Notes: generated from the sequence alone by a model not told the origin. Shown: positions 24,358-33,714, numbered from the stretch's first letter. The stretch is DNA of 64,000 bases from Roseiarcus fermentans (GCF_003315135.1 NZ_QNRK01000012.1:62001-126000); one strand, 5' to 3'. Numbers and translations are program-made.

Positions 24358-25503
24358 TCACGCCTCCTTGGGTCGGATCGCGGCGATGGCAGATCCAAAC
24401 TCCGCGGTCGGAATCGGAACGCCGGCGGCGCGTTCGGCAGCCCAATGAGCGCCCGCGCCGATCGCCTCGACCCGGAAGCTCGGATGGGGATGGGAATGAA
24501 GCGCATCCGATTCGAAGCCGAGCGCATGGAGGGCGTACCAGAGGGGGCGATCGACGAGCTTCAGGAACGCGAACTGCGCCGGCGCCAGAACGCCGCTCCG
24601 GAGGCGCGCTTCGTTCAGAACCGACATGAGTCCCGGCGTCGCGTAGTGATGTCTCGCCATGACCTCGAAGGCCCAGCCCGCGACTTCGGGTGTCGCGAGG
24701 ACGCGATCGACAGCTGCGAGCGTCTTCGCGTCGAAGGCGAGCGGCTCTTCCGGTCCGGCCCCGCCGTCGGCCTTCGAGCGCGCCAGCCCTTCCGACAGAA
24801 GCCCGAGCAGCAGGGAGGCTTCGTCGCGGCGCTGGACGCCCTGGAGGGCGAAGACCGCGAGCATCGCCCGCGTTGGGTGCGACGCCGCGGCGGGCGCAGT
24901 CCACCGATCGCCGAGCTGGCGCATGAAGGCGCGCCGGGCCGCCGCCTCGTCGAACCCGCCCTTTTCGTTCGTCGCGTAGCGCACGATCCACTCGTCGACA
25001 TGCAGCGCGGCGTCGGCCGGACGCGGCTCGCCGTCGCGGATCTTCGTGAGCTTCAGCCCCCGCCCGACGAAGGCCGCAGTGCTTCGCGAATGGATCGCCT
25101 GCTCGGCCATCAGCTTTTCGAGATCGAAGAGCCTGGTGAAGCGGGCGGCGCCGCCGCGCAGGAAGCAGAGGGCCGCGAGCGAAAGGACCAGCGCCATGGC
25201 TGGATAGAGGAGCGCGCCGCCGACGAGGCGGTAGAGGCGCACGAGCTGATCGAACCGGGCCCGATCGGCATGAGCGTGCTCGACGGCGACGTCGGCCGCG
25301 GCCAAGCGGTCGGTCACGAGGCCGATCGCCTGCATCTCGACATGGGCGACCATGAGCGCGATGCGGCTGATCTCGGCGTGCCAGACCCGCCAGCCCGCCC
25401 AGCCGAGGATGCAGAGGCCCACGACGATCAGAATGAGGCTGAAGACCGTGTAGTCGTCGCTTCCGATCGCGCCGCCGAATCGGGAAGACCGGGCCATGCT
25501 CAT
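24358..25503 (-). CDS. dotM: DotM/IcmP-type T4SS coupling-complex protein (TrbA-like)
   Basis: The 381-residue protein has N-terminal transmembrane helices (VFSLILIVVGLCILGWAGW near 20-38 and LLYPAMALVLSLAALCFL near 98-116) and a helical cytoplasmic domain with the typical DotM blocks (FVGRGLKLTKIRDG, RRAFMRQLGDRW, FEVMARHHYATPGLMSVLN). DotM joins DotL and DotN in the type IV coupling complex. Its ATG overlaps the transglycosylase stop (ATGA) and has GGGAGG upstream. It closes the long unit that starts at dotD. Confidence 0.9.
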   Translation of the reverse strand: MSMARSSRFGGAIGSDDYTVFSLILIVVGLCILGWAGWRVWHAEISRIALMVAHVEMQAIGLVTDRLAAADVAVEHAHADRARFDQLVRLYRLVGGALLYPAMALVLSLAALCFLRGGAARFTRLFDLEKLMAEQAIHSRSTAAFVGRGLKLTKIRDGEPRPADAALHVDEWIVRYATNEKGGFDEAAARRAFMRQLGDRWTAPAAASHPTRAMLAVFALQGVQRRDEASLLLGLLSEGLARSKADGGAGPEEPLAFDAKTLAAVDRVLATPEVAGWAFEVMARHHYATPGLMSVLNEARLRSGVLAPAQFAFLKLVDRPLWYALHALGFESDALHSHPHPSFRVEAIGAGAHWAAERAAGVPIPTAEFGSAIAAIRPKEA

Positions 25504-26054
25504 CGTCCTCCCGCAGCGTCGGCGCTCGCGAGCTCGCGCATCGCCTCGCGCTTCAGCCGCATCGCCTGATCGTAGACGAGCTTCATGTATTCGAGCTGTC
25601 GCGCCGGCGTATGAGAATGGTAGAGCGCGACGCCCTCCCAAAGGCGCCCACGCGCCTCGTCGAGCGCCTGACGCAGGATCCAGGCGCCGCCCTCGACGTT
25701 GGCGCAGAAGTTGTCCCTCAGGGCCCGGTAGGCCGCCTCGCGCGAGGTCCGCCAATGGTCGGCGATCTTTCCGAGCCAGGTGTCGTTGACCTGCATCGGG
25801 CCGATGTCGACCGTGCCGTTCGCGTTCTGGCTGACCGCGCCCAGCCGCCCGGCCTCGACCCGGATCAGAAGCGCCAGCACGCCGGCCGGAACATGATGAA
25901 CCTCGGCCGCTGCTTTCAGGCAGCCCTCGATCATCGCTTCGTCGGCGCTCGCGGAGGAAGCGCCCGCGATTGAGAACAACGCGACCGCGGCCGTGATCGC
26001 CGCCTTTGCGAGCCTTCCTCTCCCGTCCGCCCCATGACCATTCCGTGCGGTCAT
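25500..26054 (-). CDS. T4SS-associated lytic transglycosylase
   Basis: The 184-residue protein has a signal peptide (residues 1-38) and a lysozyme-like SLT domain with catalytic Glu67 in LIRVEAGR and the GTVDIGPMQVNDTWL block typical of VirB1/IcmX-neighbour transglycosylases. It should open peptidoglycan locally for channel assembly. Start and stop overlap its neighbours (ATGA at both ends), placing it firmly within the dot operon. Confidence 0.88.
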   Translation of the reverse strand: MTARNGHGADGRGRLAKAAITAAVALFSIAGASSASADEAMIEGCLKAAAEVHHVPAGVLALLIRVEAGRLGAVSQNANGTVDIGPMQVNDTWLGKIADHWRTSREAAYRALRDNFCANVEGGAWILRQALDEARGRLWEGVALYHSHTPARQLEYMKLVYDQAMRLKREAMRELASADAAGGR

Positions 26055-26482
26055 CGAAGCGCCGCTCTCGCTTCGATGCGCGCCGTCGCCTCGTCGAAGA
26101 CGCGCGCAAGATCCAGCACCATCACGCCCTCGCGCCCTGCGACCGTCGCGATCGCCTCCATGACCGACAGCAGCACGGCGGAGAAGGCCTCCGCCCGGAT
26201 CGCGTCGACCCGCCACGACATCAGCGCGCCGAGATCGCGCTCGAGCGTGAGCTCGAAGCCGCGTCCGGTCACGTCGCGCCAGATCGCCTCCCCGGCGACG
26301 AGGAAGATCGGAAGAAGGCCGTCGACCGCGGCGGCGGCGTCGACGGGAATGCGGACGAGATCCCGTCGCGGGCCGTCCTCGACCAGAATGTCGCGGTCGG
26401 CCTCGATCAGGAGCGCCCGAACGACGCTCGACACATAGGCCGGATCGAGGGTCTTCATGGGTTCGACGCCGGTCGCGGTCAT
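26051..26482 (-). CDS. Hypothetical protein between icmT and the transglycosylase
   Basis: The 143-residue protein is cytoplasmic by appearance, with mixed alpha/beta character (LRRDLVRIPVDAAAAVDGLL-like core, FSAVLLSVMEAIATVAGREG). Its start overlaps the icmT stop and its stop overlaps the next start, so it is certainly translated in the operon. I see no match to a known Dot/Icm component. It could be a plasmid-specific cytoplasmic factor, perhaps occupying the slot of IcmS/TraL-type small proteins. Confidence 0.7.
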   Translation of the reverse strand: MTATGVEPMKTLDPAYVSSVVRALLIEADRDILVEDGPRRDLVRIPVDAAAAVDGLLPIFLVAGEAIWRDVTGRGFELTLERDLGALMSWRVDAIRAEAFSAVLLSVMEAIATVAGREGVMVLDLARVFDEATARIEARAALR

Positions 26483-26727
26483 GCGAACCTCCGTCGCTTC
26501 CAGGCCGGGACGGCGGGCCGATAGGGGCCGACGAGGCCGCGCCGGATCATCCGCAGGGTCGCCGGAACCGTCAGCCCCGCCCAGCTGATCACCGAGAAGA
26601 CAATCACCCCTGTCGCGGCGATATAGAAGGTCGTCCAGCTCCAGTAGACGATGAACACGAGGAGCGGCAGGCAGGCCCGCGCGTCGAGAAAAACGAGTTT
26701 GACCGGCCGCCCGGTGTCACGCCACAT
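26479..26727 (-). CDS. icmT: IcmT/TraK family protein
   Basis: The 82-residue protein starts MWRDTGRPVKLVFLDARACLPL, matching the IcmT pattern WRD...K..FxDARAxxPL, followed by two membrane segments (LLVFIVYWSWTTFYIAATGVI and VFSVISWAGL). IcmT is a small inner-membrane Dot/Icm component, equal to TraK of IncI plasmids. The length is usual. It lies between dotB and an unknown gene. Confidence 0.9.
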   Translation of the reverse strand: MWRDTGRPVKLVFLDARACLPLLVFIVYWSWTTFYIAATGVIVFSVISWAGLTVPATLRMIRRGLVGPYRPAVPAWKRRRFA

Positions 26728-26749
26728 AGGGTCTCTCCCTTGCCCCTCA

Positions 26750-27925
26750 TCATCCGATTTCCTGTCGGACGGCTTCCGCCGTCTCTTCGCTGATCCGGCC
26801 GTCTTTCAGCGCAATGTCGATCGCCTTGGCGTACGACTGCCCCTTCGTTTCCAGCGCCTCGGCCGTGATCTGCGGCCAGTCGTCCGCTTTGGTTCCGGCG
26901 AGGCGGCGTCGATAGCCGGCGTCGCACACCAGGAACTCTCGCAAGGGGGTCCATTTGCCGTCTCTCGACGGCACGAGGCGCTGGTTGATCACGAGCCGCA
27001 GCGCCTGGGCGCAGGACGTCATCGCGTCCTTCAACTGGGTGGGCGGGAGAAGGCTCGCGACGCGCTGCATGGTGAGCGGCACGGTCTCCGCGTGGATCGT
27101 GGTCGCCGTCGCGTGGCCCGAGATCGCCGCCTGGATGGTCGCGATCATGTGCTCAGGTCTCCGGCACTCGCCGATGATGATATCGGTCGGCTGACGGCGC
27201 ATCGCGCCCGCCATGAACTCCTCGAAGCTCTTCACGTTGCGCGGGATCTCGCTCTGGGCGATCGAGCTCGTCGGACTTTCGACCCGGTCCAGCAGGAACT
27301 CGACGGGCTCGGCGCATTCGATGATGTTGCGGTGCGCGTCGGGATCGCGGAGCTTCTCGACCGTCATCGCGCCGATGAGCGTCGACTTGCCCGAGCCGGT
27401 CGCGCCCGAGACGATCATCATGCCCCTGGTCATCCGATAGTGGGCGAGGATCTCCGGCTCGACGTGCTGGCTCGAGAGCGGCTGCGGCAGATCGCGAACC
27501 GGGCGGATCACGACATGGGCGCCGGCGCCCCGGCTCGCGGTGATCGCGGTGACGTTGACGCGAAACCGCAGGGTCCCCTTTCTCGGCGATCCGATCTGGT
27601 ACATCACGTTGATGTCCGCCCCGCCCTGAAGGCGGGCAATTCCGTCCGCGCCATAGAGGTGGTTGACGATCAGCCCCGCGTCGTTCTCGTCGAGCGGATC
27701 GCGGCTTGCGACCTTGCGATTGACCCCCCAGAGCCGGAACGAGGCCGGCTGGAAGGTCGAGAACATCACCTGTTCGGCCCCGAGCCTGTGGGCGTGCGCG
27801 AGGAACGAATCGAGCGCGGGGGCAAGCCGGCGCGGCTCCTTCACCCACCGGTCGCCGGGATCGACCCAGGCGTAAGGGTCGGCTGCGATCTCGGAGTTCA
27901 GCGCGCGGGAGGGGACGTCGAGCAT
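26750..27925 (-). CDS. dotB: DotB-type T4SS secretion ATPase (TraJ-like)
   Basis: The protein (391 aa from the ATG used here) is a PilT/VirB11-class hexameric ATPase with Walker A GATGSGKS near 174-181, an Asp-box region (IIECAEPVEFLLD) and the conserved QAAISGHATATTIHAE block. It powers assembly or opening of the T4B channel at the cytoplasmic face. The ATG at 27925 follows GAGGG by 5 bases; a GTG at 27937 overlaps the dotC stop and would add four residues. Confidence 0.93.
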   Translation of the reverse strand: MLDVPSRALNSEIAADPYAWVDPGDRWVKEPRRLAPALDSFLAHAHRLGAEQVMFSTFQPASFRLWGVNRKVASRDPLDENDAGLIVNHLYGADGIARLQGGADINVMYQIGSPRKGTLRFRVNVTAITASRGAGAHVVIRPVRDLPQPLSSQHVEPEILAHYRMTRGMMIVSGATGSGKSTLIGAMTVEKLRDPDAHRNIIECAEPVEFLLDRVESPTSSIAQSEIPRNVKSFEEFMAGAMRRQPTDIIIGECRRPEHMIATIQAAISGHATATTIHAETVPLTMQRVASLLPPTQLKDAMTSCAQALRLVINQRLVPSRDGKWTPLREFLVCDAGYRRRLAGTKADDWPQITAEALETKGQSYAKAIDIALKDGRISEETAEAVRQEIG

Positions 27926-27933
27926 CGCGACCC

Positions 27934-28995
27934 TCACTTCGGGCAGTGGCGGGCGCCGCGCCAGGCGCGGGCGTCGGCTCTGAGGCCCGGTTGCGCGGTG
28001 ATGGTGACGATCCGGTCCCCTGCCCTGAGCTCCCCGCCGCCGCCGTCGACGAGTTGCTCTTTTGTCGCGACGCGCGGACTGGCGACGACGCCGGCGCGGA
28101 GCAGCACCCGGTAGCGGGCCATCCCGGTGATGTCGCGCTGAAGCCGCCCGAGATCGTTCAGAAAGATCTCGTTCGCCTGCCGCTCGCCCTCGGCCCAGCC
28201 CTCCGCGACATATTTGTTCCAGTACTGGACCTCCTGCTCGGTTCGGGGCAGCACGGCGTCGGCCGGGCGGCTCGGCTCGACCCAGGTCCGGACGAGGTAG
28301 GTCCGCCAGTTCGGGGGCGCAGAGGCGAGCTGGGCGATCTTGGTGATCGAATAGACGCAGGCGGTCTCGCGGGCGATCTGTCCGCCGTCGCCGAGCGCCA
28401 TCGCCATCTCGGCTTCCGAGACGACCGGAGGGCGCATGACGATCTGGCTGCCCAACCGGCGCAGGATCACGTCGTCGAAATTGTAGACGGTGTCGAGCAT
28501 CGGCTCGTAGCGACGCAGCATCTCGTTGATGGCGAAGGCGCGGGCCGCAAGGCCGCCGCGCGCGCCGTAAGCGAGGCCCGCGTCATAGAGGATGCTCTGA
28601 CGGCCGGGCTCGAGCCCCTCCGCCGCAAGCCCGCTCCCCGGACGCGTCGCCTGCAGGGATTCGAGCGAGAGCGGCTTCTCGCCGCCGACGATCATGGGCT
28701 CGATCGAGGCGCCGGTCACAGGCTTGTTGATCGGGTTGGCGGTCTGCCGAGCCGCGGCGTCCACCGTCGCGGGAGAAGGCTGCGGCGGGATCGGCATGAC
28801 GATCAGGCGGTTGTCGGTCGCAGACGGCGCCGCGGTCGTGACGGGAACCGCAACCTTTTTGGTCGGAAGATCGGGCGCCAAGGTCTGGGGCGAAGGCGCC
28901 GCGTCGGCCGCCGCCGCCGGCCGCACGAGGGCCGCCGGGGTCAGGAGGATCGCGGCGAACGAGACGGCGGCAATGAGGACCCGGCGGTCAGCCAT
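27934..28995 (-). CDS. dotC: DotC-type T4SS outer-membrane-complex protein (TraI of IncI)
   Basis: The 353-residue protein has a signal peptide (VLIAAVSFAAILLTPAALV) and the DotC domain with typical blocks (ALAYGARGGLAARAFAINE-like, LQRDITGMARYRVLLRAGVV). DotC and DotD help DotH into the outer membrane. Legionella DotC is a lipoprotein, but this protein has no cysteine near the signal cleavage site, so it may not be lipidated. The start overlaps the dotD stop. Confidence 0.9.
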   Translation of the reverse strand: MADRRVLIAAVSFAAILLTPAALVRPAAAADAAPSPQTLAPDLPTKKVAVPVTTAAPSATDNRLIVMPIPPQPSPATVDAAARQTANPINKPVTGASIEPMIVGGEKPLSLESLQATRPGSGLAAEGLEPGRQSILYDAGLAYGARGGLAARAFAINEMLRRYEPMLDTVYNFDDVILRRLGSQIVMRPPVVSEAEMAMALGDGGQIARETACVYSITKIAQLASAPPNWRTYLVRTWVEPSRPADAVLPRTEQEVQYWNKYVAEGWAEGERQANEIFLNDLGRLQRDITGMARYRVLLRAGVVASPRVATKEQLVDGGGGELRAGDRIVTITAQPGLRADARAWRGARHCPK

Positions 28996-29461
28996 GATAG
29001 ATCACCTCGAGACGCTGATGTTGCGGGTCGACCCGGACGATCGCGGCGTCGCCCGCCTGGTCGCCGAGCCCCTGCAGAATGTCGTAGACTCGTTGAGGCG
29101 CGGGCTCGACCACGACAGTGACGGCTCGCGTCGCGGCGCCGGTGACGACGGCGCGGTAGCCGATCGTCTCGGCGAGCTTCCTGACGGCCCCATCGAGGGC
29201 GCCGTTCCAGGACATCGCGACCACCCGGTCGAGCTCGCCCGGCACGACGGTCGCTTTTGCGGCGACCGCGGCTTCAGGCTGAACAGCGCCGATCCGGGCG
29301 AGTTCGCGCGCGGTCTCGTCCATGCTCCTCTGCAGCGCGACCTCGGCGTTCGGCATGCCGGGCGTATCGACGTTCGGCGTGACCGGCGTTACGCCGCAGC
29401 CCGAGAGCGCGCAGGCGACGAGAGTCGCTGCGAGACACGACGCGCGTGACTGATGAATCAT
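28988..29461 (-). CDS. dotD: DotD-type T4SS lipoprotein (TraH of IncI)
   Basis: The 157-residue protein has a lipoprotein signal ending in LSGC (Cys22) and a C-terminal secretin N-domain-like fold (LAETIGYRAVVTGAA, VYDILQGLGDQAGDAAIVRV), as in the DotD structure. It sits at the outer membrane with DotC and DotH. An upstream in-frame start at 29515 is possible, but the ATG at 29461 begins the signal peptide directly. A CTGTTCGCGC-like motif lies 45 bases upstream. Confidence 0.88.
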   Translation of the reverse strand: MIHQSRASCLAATLVACALSGCGVTPVTPNVDTPGMPNAEVALQRSMDETARELARIGAVQPEAAVAAKATVVPGELDRVVAMSWNGALDGAVRKLAETIGYRAVVTGAATRAVTVVVEPAPQRVYDILQGLGDQAGDAAIVRVDPQHQRLEVIYHG

Positions 29462-29505
29462 GCTGGGCGGCTTCCTGTGCATGGGGGAGAGCTTCGGCGC
29501 GCCTC

Positions 29506-29514
29506 GCGCGAACA
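29506..29514 (-). promoter_or_regulatory. CTGTTCGCGC-type motif before dotD
   Basis: The minus strand reads CTGTTCGTGTTCGCGCGAGG, a partly duplicated motif, between the dotO stop and the dotD start. Confidence 0.4.
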
Positions 29515-29547
29515 CGAACAGACGTCGCGGCGTTCTTTCGGGCGGCG

Positions 29548-32500
29548 CTATTCCGCGGCCAGCGCCCGACGGGCGGGCTCGTCGTCATGGGGTCTCAGCG
29601 CCAGCGCCACACCGCGACCGTCGATGACTTCGGCGGCGAGACCCTCGAGCACGCTCTCGGTCGCCCGGGCCTCGATCTCGCCGCCGCGCAGGCGCTCGAG
29701 GCGGCGACGCTCGACTTCCTTCTGCGCCGATCCGGTCGGGAAGACTTTCGCGAGCCGACGCAGCGCCTCCTGGAATCCGACCGCCTCGTAGAGACGGTTG
29801 CGCAAGGCCGCGTCATCGGGGGTCGTCGACAAGGCCCAGAGCTCGATCGGCCCGAGGCTGTTGACGAGGAGCTGCTCGTACTTCGAGTTCTCGATCTGCA
29901 TGATGGCGAGAAACGGCGCGCCATGGGGGCCGGGCCCGTGCAGCCCGTGGCGCACGACCTGAGCCGAGGCAGGCGTGAGCGCGAAGCGGGCGATGACCTC
30001 GTCCGCCTCGCGTTCGTCGCCGGCTTTGAGGACAAAGCGGCCGGTCGACTGACTGATCAGCGCGTCGCCCATGTCGGACAGGCGCTGGCTCGCAAAGCCG
30101 AGCTGGATATTGTGCTTGCGGCCCTCGCGGGCGTCGAGCTCGGCCTGGGCGCGCACCTGAGGGCTGCCGAGCGTCCGGTGCCACTCGTCGTAGTCGAGCC
30201 GCTTGACGGTCTCGTAGGCCTCGCGAAAGCGTTTGGCGTGATGGGGCCGCACGGGTTCGGGAACGTATTGGACATAGTCCGGCCGCAGGAAAAAATTGCG
30301 CGCGAGAATGTGCCGGCCGAGGAGATACATGAGCTCGGTCTGGCGGTTCGAGGCCGCCGATCCAGTTGGAGCCACTTCCTGAAGATTGAGCACGATGATC
30401 CGCGCCGAGCCGAAATCGAGCTTCGTCGGCTGGTTCAGGATCGGATACTTGCGGATCGCGTCGTAGATGTAGCGGGCGAAGACGCCCGAGACGGTTTCGG
30501 CCGTCGTCTGGATCTTGAGCTCGGCGAACATGTCCTGAACCTGCTCGGAGCGGGACGCTGCAATCAGATCCTCGAGCACCGGCACGGCATGGCGCTGGGC
30601 GATCTCGGCGAGGCGGAACTCGTCTCGCTCGCAGAGCGCGGTGACGACGTCGCGCCAGATGGCGTCCGTCGGATGCAGCCTGATGCGATGCTCCTCGATC
30701 GCCGCGTCGACGAGCGGCTCGACCCCCTTTCGGTAGCGCTTCGGCGCGCCGTCCGGGACTTCCGTGCAGCGGCGATAGGCCTCGTCAATGACGAGCGAGA
30801 TCATCTGCGCCATGCCCTCGAACGGGGTCGTCTCGTCGGGCGGAAGGGTGAGGAGCGCGAGAAAGTTCTGCAGGAAGGCCTTTTCGAGCGGCAGCGGATA
30901 TTCGCAGCCGACCTGAAGATCGAACGCGTTGAACTCGTAGCCCGGCGCGAACTGCATGGTGACGAAGATCGCCTCGTGCCGCCGCGTCGGCCCGACCGCC
31001 TCCTGAATCAGCCGGACGAACCCTTCCGCCGAAGGCCCGATGTCGAGCTTGCCGATCATCGGCAGCTTCGCCTTGGCGCTGCCGAGCACAGCCGACGACA
31101 GGCAGAGGCCGATATTGATGGTGTTGGCGAGCACCGACTTGCCCGACCCTGGCGGGGCCACGAAAATGTCGATCATCAACGGCCGCATCGACCCGCCCGA
31201 CGGATCGTAGGGCCAGATTGCGCCGTTGGGCAGGCGGAAGAGCACCGATCCGCGCTCCCAGGGCGAGATGGTGTGCGACCACGGCAGGAGCGGCAGCGCT
31301 TCCCCGATCGGGGCGAGCGAGGGGTTGCCGGTCGAGGCGAGCGCAAGGCCTGGAACGGAGCTCATCACCCCGTCGAGCGGATCGCCGGCGATCCGCGCGG
31401 TCTTGCAATTGCCCCAGCCCTCGATCCGCTGCGCCAGCGTCGAAGCGCGCCGCCTGAGCTTCCGGGTCTCGCCGATCGGCGCCCAGGTGGCGAAGGATGC
31501 ACGGAGCTTGACAGAGATGTGGTTCTCCTGCTCGCGCATGTGCCGAAGCGCCGCGAAGGCGCGCTGAAGATCGCGGTTCGCCGGGAAGATCGCGAGGAAC
31601 GACGAGCCGATCTCCTTGAACGCCATCCCGGTCTTGCCGCCGCCCTCGAGGATGAAGGCCGCCCGCCACGGGAGCCGGTCCTGGCCGAGCCAGCTTGCGA
31701 GCTCGACGAAGGGACGCGGATCTTCAGGCCCGATCATGAGGTCGACGCCGGCATATTCGTTCTCGCCGATCTCGACGCGCTGGCCGCCGTGAGTGATCGC
31801 GTCGATGCGAAAGAGCTGGCTGCGGATCGAGGGCCACAAGAGCCCCGACTTGTCCGGGTTCCTCTCCTCCTCCTCGGGCAGGCGCGGCATGATCCGGTCC
31901 CCGATCAGCGTGGGCTTCCAGTTCGAACCCGCGGTCTCGCGATAGAGCGCTTCGCGCGCCAGAACGAGGGCGTCACTGGCCGAAAGCTCGGTCGCCGCCA
32001 CCTCGGCGCCGCGCAGCGCCGTCATCACCCGATTGACGAAACCGGTATGATGGGCAGCCATGATCTCGGAGCGGAGAAAGAAGCGCTGCGCGTCGCCGAT
32101 GCGCGGGACCGCCTTCGCCGCCGCCGCCTTCTCCTCCTTCATCTGCTTCAGCTCTTCCCTGGTCAGCACCGCCCGGCGCGTCCAGAGCGCGAAGCACGAT
32201 GTTTCGAAGCGCATCGTCTGGCTCCAGAGGCGGAGCCGCTCGTCGAGAATGTCCGTGAGATCGAGGCCGACCTCGCGGCCGACGCGCCGGCAGGCCTCCA
32301 TGTTGATCCGCTCGATCTCCCGCTCGGCCATGTCGGGGTCCGACAGATACCAGCCGACGATGGCGTGGCCCTTGGCTTCGAGCGCCCCCGACAGATCGAG
32401 ACGCAGGCCGTTCGCGAGCTTCACGACGTCGTCGCGGGTCGCCATGCGTTTCATGCCGCCGATCCGGACGAAGGTGCAGTAGTCGCCCTGCTTTGTGACG

Positions 32501-32601
32501 AGCGCGTCGCCGTGCGTCGTCTCGACGTCGCAATAGCCCGCGAGCGGCTGCTTCAGCGCGAGCGAGAGGCTCGCGAGCAGACTCGACACGATCCCCACCA
32601 T
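29548..32601 (-). CDS. dotO: DotO/IcmB-type T4SS ATPase (TraU of IncI)
   Basis: The 1017-residue protein is a VirB4-class ATPase with Walker A APPGSGKS at about 483-490 and a conserved C-terminal NIQLGFASQRLSDMGD region. DotO forms a hexamer at the base of the channel and docks DotB. The N-terminal half (residues 1-450) is the usual DotO-specific region. The ATG at 32601 follows GGAGG by 7 bases. The length matches Legionella IcmB (about 1009 aa). Confidence 0.94.
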   Translation of the reverse strand: MVGIVSSLLASLSLALKQPLAGYCDVETTHGDALVTKQGDYCTFVRIGGMKRMATRDDVVKLANGLRLDLSGALEAKGHAIVGWYLSDPDMAEREIERINMEACRRVGREVGLDLTDILDERLRLWSQTMRFETSCFALWTRRAVLTREELKQMKEEKAAAAKAVPRIGDAQRFFLRSEIMAAHHTGFVNRVMTALRGAEVAATELSASDALVLAREALYRETAGSNWKPTLIGDRIMPRLPEEEERNPDKSGLLWPSIRSQLFRIDAITHGGQRVEIGENEYAGVDLMIGPEDPRPFVELASWLGQDRLPWRAAFILEGGGKTGMAFKEIGSSFLAIFPANRDLQRAFAALRHMREQENHISVKLRASFATWAPIGETRKLRRRASTLAQRIEGWGNCKTARIAGDPLDGVMSSVPGLALASTGNPSLAPIGEALPLLPWSHTISPWERGSVLFRLPNGAIWPYDPSGGSMRPLMIDIFVAPPGSGKSVLANTINIGLCLSSAVLGSAKAKLPMIGKLDIGPSAEGFVRLIQEAVGPTRRHEAIFVTMQFAPGYEFNAFDLQVGCEYPLPLEKAFLQNFLALLTLPPDETTPFEGMAQMISLVIDEAYRRCTEVPDGAPKRYRKGVEPLVDAAIEEHRIRLHPTDAIWRDVVTALCERDEFRLAEIAQRHAVPVLEDLIAASRSEQVQDMFAELKIQTTAETVSGVFARYIYDAIRKYPILNQPTKLDFGSARIIVLNLQEVAPTGSAASNRQTELMYLLGRHILARNFFLRPDYVQYVPEPVRPHHAKRFREAYETVKRLDYDEWHRTLGSPQVRAQAELDAREGRKHNIQLGFASQRLSDMGDALISQSTGRFVLKAGDEREADEVIARFALTPASAQVVRHGLHGPGPHGAPFLAIMQIENSKYEQLLVNSLGPIELWALSTTPDDAALRNRLYEAVGFQEALRRLAKVFPTGSAQKEVERRRLERLRGGEIEARATESVLEGLAAEVIDGRGVALALRPHDDEPARRALAAE

Positions 32602-32641
32602 CAAGAAACCTCCAGTGTCTTCGCGAAAAGGACGGGCGCGT

Positions 32642-33199
32642 TCAGGCGGCGATCAGTCGGGGATAGACGTCCTCGCCGGCGACGAAGAATCTTCCCCGCG
32701 ACCACAGCCTCAATCCGCCGAGCCGCCTGGCGCGCTCGGCGTAGAGCTTCGGCTCCGCCCGCAGGAGCGCCTGGCCGAGCACGCGGGGCGACGCGGTCCC
32801 GAATCGCGCCTCGGCCTCTGCGCTTCGCATCTCGATCGCCCGGATCGCCTCGATCGCCGGGTTCGCAACATAGCTACGGGTCACGGAGAAGGGCGACGCT
32901 GCGAGATAGAGGGCGCCCTCGGCGGCGAGCAGCCTATGGGCTCTGTTGGCGAGCGCGTTGAGCGCGCTCTGCGTCATCTCCGGAAGCCAGATCAGCACGG
33001 CTTCCTCGGCGATTGTCTCGCGCTCGAGATGGCGAACGAGCGAGCACGGCGCGCAGGACGCCTCGTCGAAGCCGTCGGCGTGAAAGAGAGGCTCCCGCCC
33101 TTCTGCGAGGCGAACCCCGCAGAAGGGACAGGAGCGTCGTGTCGCGCCGCCCGGCGGTTCGCCTTCGCAAACGGAAAGAACGAGCGGCTCGAGACGCAT
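32642..33199 (-). CDS. dotN: DotN/IcmJ-type coupling-complex protein (TraT of IncI)
   Basis: The 185-residue protein has two CxxC pairs (CPFC at 24-27, CAPC at 49-52) that probably bind zinc, followed by a mixed domain with LIWLPEMTQSALNALANRAH and the C-terminal RRLGGLRLWSRGRFFVAGED. This matches the IcmJ pattern. DotN binds the C-terminal part of DotL in the coupling complex. It lies between dotP and dotO, as icmJ precedes icmB in Legionella. Confidence 0.85.
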   Translation of the reverse strand: MRLEPLVLSVCEGEPPGGATRRSCPFCGVRLAEGREPLFHADGFDEASCAPCSLVRHLERETIAEEAVLIWLPEMTQSALNALANRAHRLLAAEGALYLAASPFSVTRSYVANPAIEAIRAIEMRSAEAEARFGTASPRVLGQALLRAEPKLYAERARRLGGLRLWSRGRFFVAGEDVYPRLIAA

Positions 33200-33220
33200 C
33201 GGATCCTGTCCCCGCGCCTG

Positions 33221-33625
33221 TTACTGGAACGTCACGACGCCGGCGGTGTTCGAAATCGAGGCCGCCGTGCCGGTGGCGGTCTCGGCCGCCTTGTTGATCC
33301 ACGAGCCGCCGGTGACGAGGAGGCCGCAGAGGACGAGACCGGCGGCGCCGGCCGCAACCTTGCCCGCTTCCCGGTTCTCTGGCTGACGCGACTGCCACAG
33401 GAACCACGCGCCGGCGACGAAGCAGATAAGCGCCCCAACGTACATCGCAGTCGAAGCCGCGGTGCCGCCGGCGGTCGAGAACTCCTGCGCCATCGTGCCG
33501 ATCTGGGCGCCGATGGTGCCCCCGGCCGCCTGCGCGAACGAATGGGCGCTGGCGACGACGAGCGCGCCGCCGAGCGCCGAGGCGCGCAGCAGCAAACGAC
33601 GAATCTTCAGCGAACGCTTTCTCAT
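33221..33625 (-). CDS. dotP: DotP/IcmD-type membrane protein
   Basis: The 134-residue protein has an N-terminal signal-like helix (ALGGALVVASAHSFAQA) and two membrane segments (MYVGALICFVAGAWFLW and AAGAAGLVLCGLLVTGG) with the QPENREAGK loop, typical of the small IcmC/IcmD family. It starts at the ATG 33625. The motif CCGTTCGCGC lies 80 bases upstream, so it begins the dotP-dotN-dotO unit. Confidence 0.8.
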   Translation of the reverse strand: MRKRSLKIRRLLLRASALGGALVVASAHSFAQAAGGTIGAQIGTMAQEFSTAGGTAASTAMYVGALICFVAGAWFLWQSRQPENREAGKVAAGAAGLVLCGLLVTGGSWINKAAETATGTAASISNTAGVVTFQ

Positions 33626-33704
33626 GAGGTTTGACTCCTGACGTTGACGACGAGGGCTCTCACGGGTCCCGTCCTGCCCTCGACGCCGAGACTCGTTCCC
33701 GCCT

Positions 33705-33714
33705 GCGCGAACGG
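33705..33714 (-). promoter_or_regulatory. CTGTTCGCGC-type motif before dotP
   Basis: The minus strand reads GATCTCCGTTCGCGCAGG (one mismatch to the core), just after a run of seven T and 80 bases before the dotP ATG. Confidence 0.4.

Noticed and set aside
29446-32961. Very long plus-strand open frame (1171 codons) opposite dotO
   Set aside because: It is antisense to the clear dotO gene. Its product is an Arg/Glu/Leu-rich shadow typical of GC-rich reverse frames, with no domain.
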